A stretch of 64,000 nt of DNA from Acanthochromis polyacanthus (lineage: Eukaryota > Chordata > Actinopteri > Pomacentridae): NCBI RefSeq assembly GCF_021347895.1, contig NC_067116.1:38893677-38957676 (forward strand), read 5' to 3'. The translations under genes and the position numbers were made by a program. This document shows, piece by piece, positions 59,331 through 64,000 of this stretch; the first letter of the stretch is position 1; each line of letters starts with the position of its first letter. The notes beneath the pieces were generated by a model. The model was not told where the DNA came from and did no database searches. It saw only the letters and a list, made by a program, of their open reading frames with translations.

Positions 59331-61136
59331 TAAAGGGGTACCAGAGGAGCAACAATGAGAAGGAAGAAGAAGACAGATGGAAGGTGGAAAACAAGCAACA
59401 CTGTGACAGTTACCCTGTGTGTTTTAGTGCATTTCCAGCACCCCTGTGTAATGGTTGTGTATATTGCTTGTGCGCGCATGGACAGTGTATGTGCATGTGT
59501 GCATGTGTGCATGTTTAAAAGATGTGGGGATTCAGTTCCCACAGGAGCACTCTATGCAACAGCTCTTTACTGTGCATACATTACTCCAATATGCCATTTT
59601 AAAACACGCACACATACACACACACAAAGAGACACACTCCATCACAACTACTACTCCTGTTGCGCTCACATATGAGTACCATCAGTATAGCAATATTGTC
59701 ACATGCCAGTGCAATTCATAATAAGCATGCATCTTAAAAAGAGTTCACTCATACATACACAGCAGCCTCCAACCTGCAGATTTCTCCTTATACCTACTTG
59801 CTTCCTCTATTCATCACTGTGAGCTTACTTAAGTTTTGAGACAGTCCAGGTCACAGACACAAAACCCTCCGAGCACCAACATCTCCAAAGTCCTCATTAT
59901 TCTCATCTCAATACATCATCGTAGCTTTTTCATTATAAGCTGAAAAGAATTCACAATACCTATTCCTGAATACTTAACAGAAAATGTAAAGAAGACCTTG
60001 ACAGTGCCTTTTTCCACTTCCACTCCTCTTACATATCTTCCTGAAAACTCACCCACACATGCACACAACAACACACACATTTCTGGTGCCCAAAGGCTAA
60101 ATTCTAACGAGTCCCCTCTCCCTGACTACAAGGCCTCCAATCCTGCCAGCACCGATTGGCGTCATGCTGACCGGTCCACTCCACTCCCGCCTCCACCCAC
60201 CGCCTCCCACTCAATGCAGCCACATAGTACACACACACACACACACAATCATACAGCAGCACACTACATTCATGCACTGCCAACCCTCCTGGAGCACGGC
60301 ATAGAATTATTCAGCTTTTGCACCGGCCAGGCCAGCACACATGGAAGTTTGGCTGTAGATAATAAACAGGTGGATAGCACGCACCCAGAGATATAGGTGA
60401 CTGTGTTATTTTTGAGCCTGTGTGTGTGTGCGTAAGGCTGTATGGGGTTCGGCATGTCGAGGAATGGTTTTCGTGGCACGCCAGCCTCATTTTCACAGCA
60501 CACAGCTCGGTCACAACGCAGCCATGCTCTGCTCCTCGCTCCTCGTACATTTCGGCTTGGCTGAGCACAATTACACACAAATAAATGCACACACATGTAT
60601 AGAAAAATATAGGCGTCCACGTGCACTCACGCAGAACACCAACAGTGCAGGTATGCATGCAGTAAAAGGGCACGGCGCAACAGCGAGGGAGCAGGAAAGA
60701 CAGAAATGGAGACCAAGGGAGACGAAGGCAATCGAGAGGGAGGGTATCTACTTAGAGTGTTGACATTGCAGGAGCCCACATGTGTGTGCCGGAGCATAAT
60801 CTTCTCTCCGCTCTCATTGGGTTTTTAATGCGGGTGCTATTTCCATAAACCTGCCTCCTGAATCACTGCCAGCCGCTTACACTCCCCCTAGGTCGAGCTG
60901 TGCTGATACTAGGAGTAAATGCATGCAGCAAACACATTTCCACCAATGCTCTCTCTAAGACAATCACTGTTGTACACAATGCTAGCATGACAAAAAAAAA
61001 AAAAAAACGGGGAGGGGAGGGTGGCATGTTTTTCTGCGCTACAGCAAATAGACTTGCTGCAGTGACTGAGATTATTTCTTGGATCTGCTGGATTTGAGGA
61101 GTGGCAGTGAGAGGACGGAGAGTTTGAGGAGAGTGT
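59331..61136. other. Unique noncoding stretch with CA patches
   Basis: Imperfect CA runs at 59605-59636 and 60229-60248. A-run at 60990-61005. Overlapping frames at 59998-60763 on both strands are CA-rich or unrecognisable. Confidence 0.45.
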
Positions 61137-61194
61137 GGGTGTGTGGGGGGGTGAGGGAGAGAGGGAGGGGGATGGGCGGGTTGCTGGGTGGGTG
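61137..61194 (+). other. Strong G-quadruplex motif
   Basis: Nine G-runs of at least three (GGG, GGGGGGG, GGG, GGG, GGGGG, GGG, GGG, GGG, GGG) separated by loops of 1-5 bases in 58 bp. It could form one quadruplex with many registers, or two in tandem. Confidence 0.85.
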
Positions 61195-61436
61195 GATAGT
61201 GTGAAGGATGCAGGATTTTGTCATGATGCTAAGCTGGGTGGAGTAAATCTCCTGCGGACTTGTGTGGAGAGCTGTGACACGAGCACACACTCACCAACTG
61301 CTGCAGAAGGAGCCACAGTGGGCCTCAACTGTCATAAAGGGATCATCGTGAAAACATTTTAGTGTCCAGGCCATTGGGGGATCTTTATATTTTACTTGGT
61401 TATGAGAAAAGAAGGCTGATATTTGGGCCTTAAAGT

Positions 61437-61438
<2 letters not shown>
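61195..61438. other. Unique noncoding stretch
   Basis: Nothing recognised. Confidence 0.4.

Positions 61439-61467
<29 letters not shown>
61439..61467. repeat. (AC)14 microsatellite
   Basis: Pure AC dinucleotides. Confidence 0.97.
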
Positions 61468-61471
<4 letters not shown>

Positions 61472-62603
61472 GAACAAGCACTTGTGTGGTTATGTAATAT
61501 GAAATGTAGTGCATCTCCATCAGCTGCAAGCGAGAACGAAACAGCACACGAATAATATATTCCCTTCTTCAGTGTCGTGGGCGGCCTGTGGTCACGGCAA
61601 GCTGCCATGTGCACATGTTTTTTCGTCGCACCTTTATACGTCGCTATCTGTATCTACATAGGGCTGGCTGCGATGCAAAGCCGGCTTACCGCACAAACAC
61701 ACATGACTAATAGAGCCAAGCGGCACACACCTGGTAAACTGTCAGAGCTTCTCCCATTCTGTGGCCAAACTTATGTCAGGCACTCGTGTCCCCAAGGTTC
61801 CCATCACACTTCACAGCAGGAATCTATATTCCAGTCCAGTACACTTCCATTAGGCCATACTGTTCCTTTCAGCAGCTAATGTGTAACATGGGGGACATGG
61901 ATAATAACATTCAAGAACACCGGTGCTTCATCCTGATAACACTGGCTTTGAGAGTGTTTGGACGACGTATACCAGTATGTATAACAGAACATGTGATAGT
62001 TAAAGCTTTTAAAAGGAGCTTTTAACTTTAACTTTTTATGTTGTGGAATAATTAACTTTTCTTGCACAGGAAGCAAACAATTGTGTATTGCAATCGATAA
62101 AAACAACCACAGTAAGCCAAAGTATGCCAAATTTTCAAATAATGACAAAACTAAATTTTATCTCGATAACTGACACAATAAAAACACATGCCTTACTATG
62201 ATCTTTACATTTCAACAACTTTTCTGCAGCTCCTGCTACTAATCTGTTCACCCTCCACAGTTTGTTTGTGTGCCAAGTCCTTGCTATCCTCCACCAAGCT
62301 GCCTGCTCATGTTTGCTGTCCTTAATGGTCAATACTGAACTCTAGAACACTGTTAGCACTGGTAAACTGCAGGTGATGCCAAATCAACCTGGACTGAAAT
62401 CTTGAAGTCATTTTCTGTTGCCCTTCTCAACGGGAAAAAAATAAAGCAGAAGTCAAAGATTCGGTGCTTTGCCCAGGGGCAGTACAGCAGACACAGAGCT
62501 TGTACGCAGGCCCTCCAATTAGAGGCTTACCCAAAAAGATACAAAACAGCCCATCTCATGAAATTCAAGTGTGTGCATGCTGATTGGTGTCCATGCTGTC
62601 ATG
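61468..62603. other. Unique noncoding stretch
   Basis: No gene recognised. Frames at 61577-61879 and 61786-62148 are short and mutually overlapping. Confidence 0.45.
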
Positions 62604-62630
62604 GTGTGTGTGTGTGTGTGTGTGTGTGTG
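62604..62630. repeat. (GT)13 microsatellite
   Basis: Pure GT dinucleotides. Confidence 0.97.
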
Positions 62631-64000
62631 TACATGTGGGGGGCTGCCTGCTATTGTTTGTGGACACTGCATGAGGCTCTGAAAAGCTTGTTGGGTGGTG
62701 CAAGTTGAATACACAGTTCTAGTGATTTGCAAGCAAGTAAAGTACAGCAGGATTTTATTTATTTATTTGTGGTAGTTTGGCAATGAATTCATACTCAGAC
62801 ATTTAAATAACAGATATGGATGAGACGTTAAATAACTCATAACCCATCCCTGGAGAATTTCCTAGTTTACATTAATTACTCCGTAGCCCCTGGCAAACCG
62901 CATATCAAGCAGGATTTTGCAAACAAACAACTGGCAGATCTACTTACCATCAAGCGGCGAAGCAACAGGGGTCATATCGCAAAAGATTTAAGAGGAGGAA
63001 GGCTCAAAGAGGGAGGACAGGCGAAGCTATGGGAGGGGTGTGGGCAATCGAATGCACAAATACAAAATGCAGGAAGTAGTTTCTTTTGGTACATCACTGA
63101 ATATTATCCTTCCTAAAACAAGCATGCGTGGTTGCAAGCTGCATGTATGGGATGTTTAGGGAAACCTGCATGCTGCAAAGTTAGCCTTGCACCTATGTGA
63201 CGCTGCAGCGTTACAGCACACAAAGCCTGCGTTTCCTTGGACCGCTGGTGTTCGTGTGTGCGAGTGAGTGAGTTGAAGGGAAGGGAACAGTAGAGCAACC
63301 TCAGCCTGACACCCATCAGCGTCTGCCTGTTACATTTCTATGACACGCTCTGTCTCAGGAAGAGACAGCAGCAGTGGAGCAGGTGGGAGAGAGGGGGGAG
63401 GCAGGAGTGGGGAGAGAGAGGGAGACAGGAGGATGTGGGTGGACAGGGACTGGCGGGGTAAAGGGGAAGCCAGCAGGAGGGCTAAAGCAGGACTGAAAGG
63501 TACAAGAAAAGGGTTTTTATTTCTCACAAGTGAAACCATGGCAAGTTTCACGTGTGAGCTTGTGCACGCAGGAAAAAAGGGGAGAAGCTTTCCCAAGTCG
63601 TGCGTGAGAATGCAACATGCAAGGCTGTGTTTGCAAAATTCCTGTGCATGTGCACTGTGTTTTTTTTTTTCATTTAAACTAACTGCGGTTTTATATAGCA
63701 CCCTATTCAGATGACTGTTAAACCTTTCAGAGGTCAGTCGGTTTGGAGATCTGCTCTTCTCTTGGAGCAAGTCAAGACGAGAGAGCATCAGACTTGTTAG
63801 CATCTATATCTGTGCCCTCATGCCCCTCATTTATACATTCAGCCACAAACAAGTATTTAATCTCAATGGCAGGTCAACCCCTAATGGATGCCCTGCCAAG
63901 CTGGCAAGAGGAAATGTTATTAATGACTATGAGACGTGAGAGGAAAACCTTACTGGGAAAAAAAAAACAAATAAACCAAAGACCAGCTCAACAAGGAGTC
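62631..64000. other. Unique noncoding stretch to window end
   Basis: (TTTA)4 at about 62755-62770; purine-rich at 63360-63480; T-run at 63660-63670. The 157-codon minus frame 63330-63803 and the antisense 124-codon plus frame 63340-63714 owe much of their length to the GA/CT-rich part. A minus-strand exon-like segment (62948-63026) is listed separately. Confidence 0.4.
62948..63026 (-). other. Candidate 79-nt first coding exon, unrecognised
   Basis: On the minus strand, CCCACACCCCTCCCATAG precedes 79 nt that end CGCTTGATG and are followed by the consensus donor GTAAGTAG. All three phases carry stops in the 5' part, but an ATG near the 3' end (GCGATATGA) opens to the donor (MTPVASPLD, phase 1). 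It would therefore be a 5'-UTR exon with a start codon. Peptide not recognised. Confidence 0.15.

Noticed and set aside
58949..59518. 189-codon plus-strand frame
   Set aside because: Its core is translated GT/GCGT microsatellite (VCVC, RACVRA). The flanking parts are short and unrecognisable.
63330..63803. 157-codon minus frame with 124-codon antisense frame
   Set aside because: Much of the length is a GA/CT-rich low-complexity segment; no domain or splice support.

Overview
The window looks like vertebrate nuclear DNA, most likely from a percomorph-type teleost fish. The evidence is very dense CA/GT, GA/CT and AT microsatellites, a tRNA-headed SINE with the tail GCGCTATATAAATG plus (ATT)n, a decayed Tc1-like transposon, palindromic Tc1-type miniature elements, and several other miniature DNA-transposon families that I recognise from fish genomes. 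I found no bacterial, organellar or viral gene, and no rRNA, functional tRNA or CRISPR array.

I cannot identify any protein-coding gene. Every long open frame is either a translated microsatellite or about as long as chance predicts. The window therefore reads as a gene desert or the inside of a very large intron. Layout: 1-9.3 kb is unique sequence with CA/GT repeats, a decayed DNA transposon (1525-2155) and an unusual AGCTG pentamer array (5905-5959). 9.3-10.5 kb holds a 739-bp miniature transposon and a SINE. 12.3-12.9 kb has paired TG tracts and a CA-rich tract. 15.28-15.45 kb is a 174-bp CT tract. 16-26 kb is mostly unique, with a hAT-like miniature element (20946-21257) and a degenerate tRNA-like fragment. 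26-35 kb is unique sequence with a promoter-like cluster (28185-28334) and a GC-rich block (34120-34275). 35-36.2 kb is purine-rich and ends in a dispersed-repeat tail. 36-48 kb is unique sequence with regulatory motifs. 48.7-49.9 kb is a repeat nest. 50-64 kb is unique sequence with a local duplication (54.6-55.0 kb), a long GT/GCGT tract (59.2 kb) and a strong G-quadruplex motif (61.1 kb).

The best-supported functional signals are regulatory. An almost canonical RE1/NRSE (REST-binding) site lies at 47380-47400. A perfect palindromic RFX X-box lies at 39058-39071, with weaker ones at 30474, 40161 and 54050. CTCF-like motifs occur at 14261 and 50472. These fit a long-range regulatory landscape or giant intron of a neuronal or developmental gene, but that gene is not visible here. 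Several exon-like segments with good splice sites are reported as low-confidence candidates. The minus-strand ones whose frames I tested do not join in a common reading frame, so I do not string them into a gene model. I did not find a convincing new biological system. The items most worth checking are the RE1 site, the X-box group, the 28.2-kb promoter-like cluster and the ATG-plus-donor exon candidate at 2714-2767.
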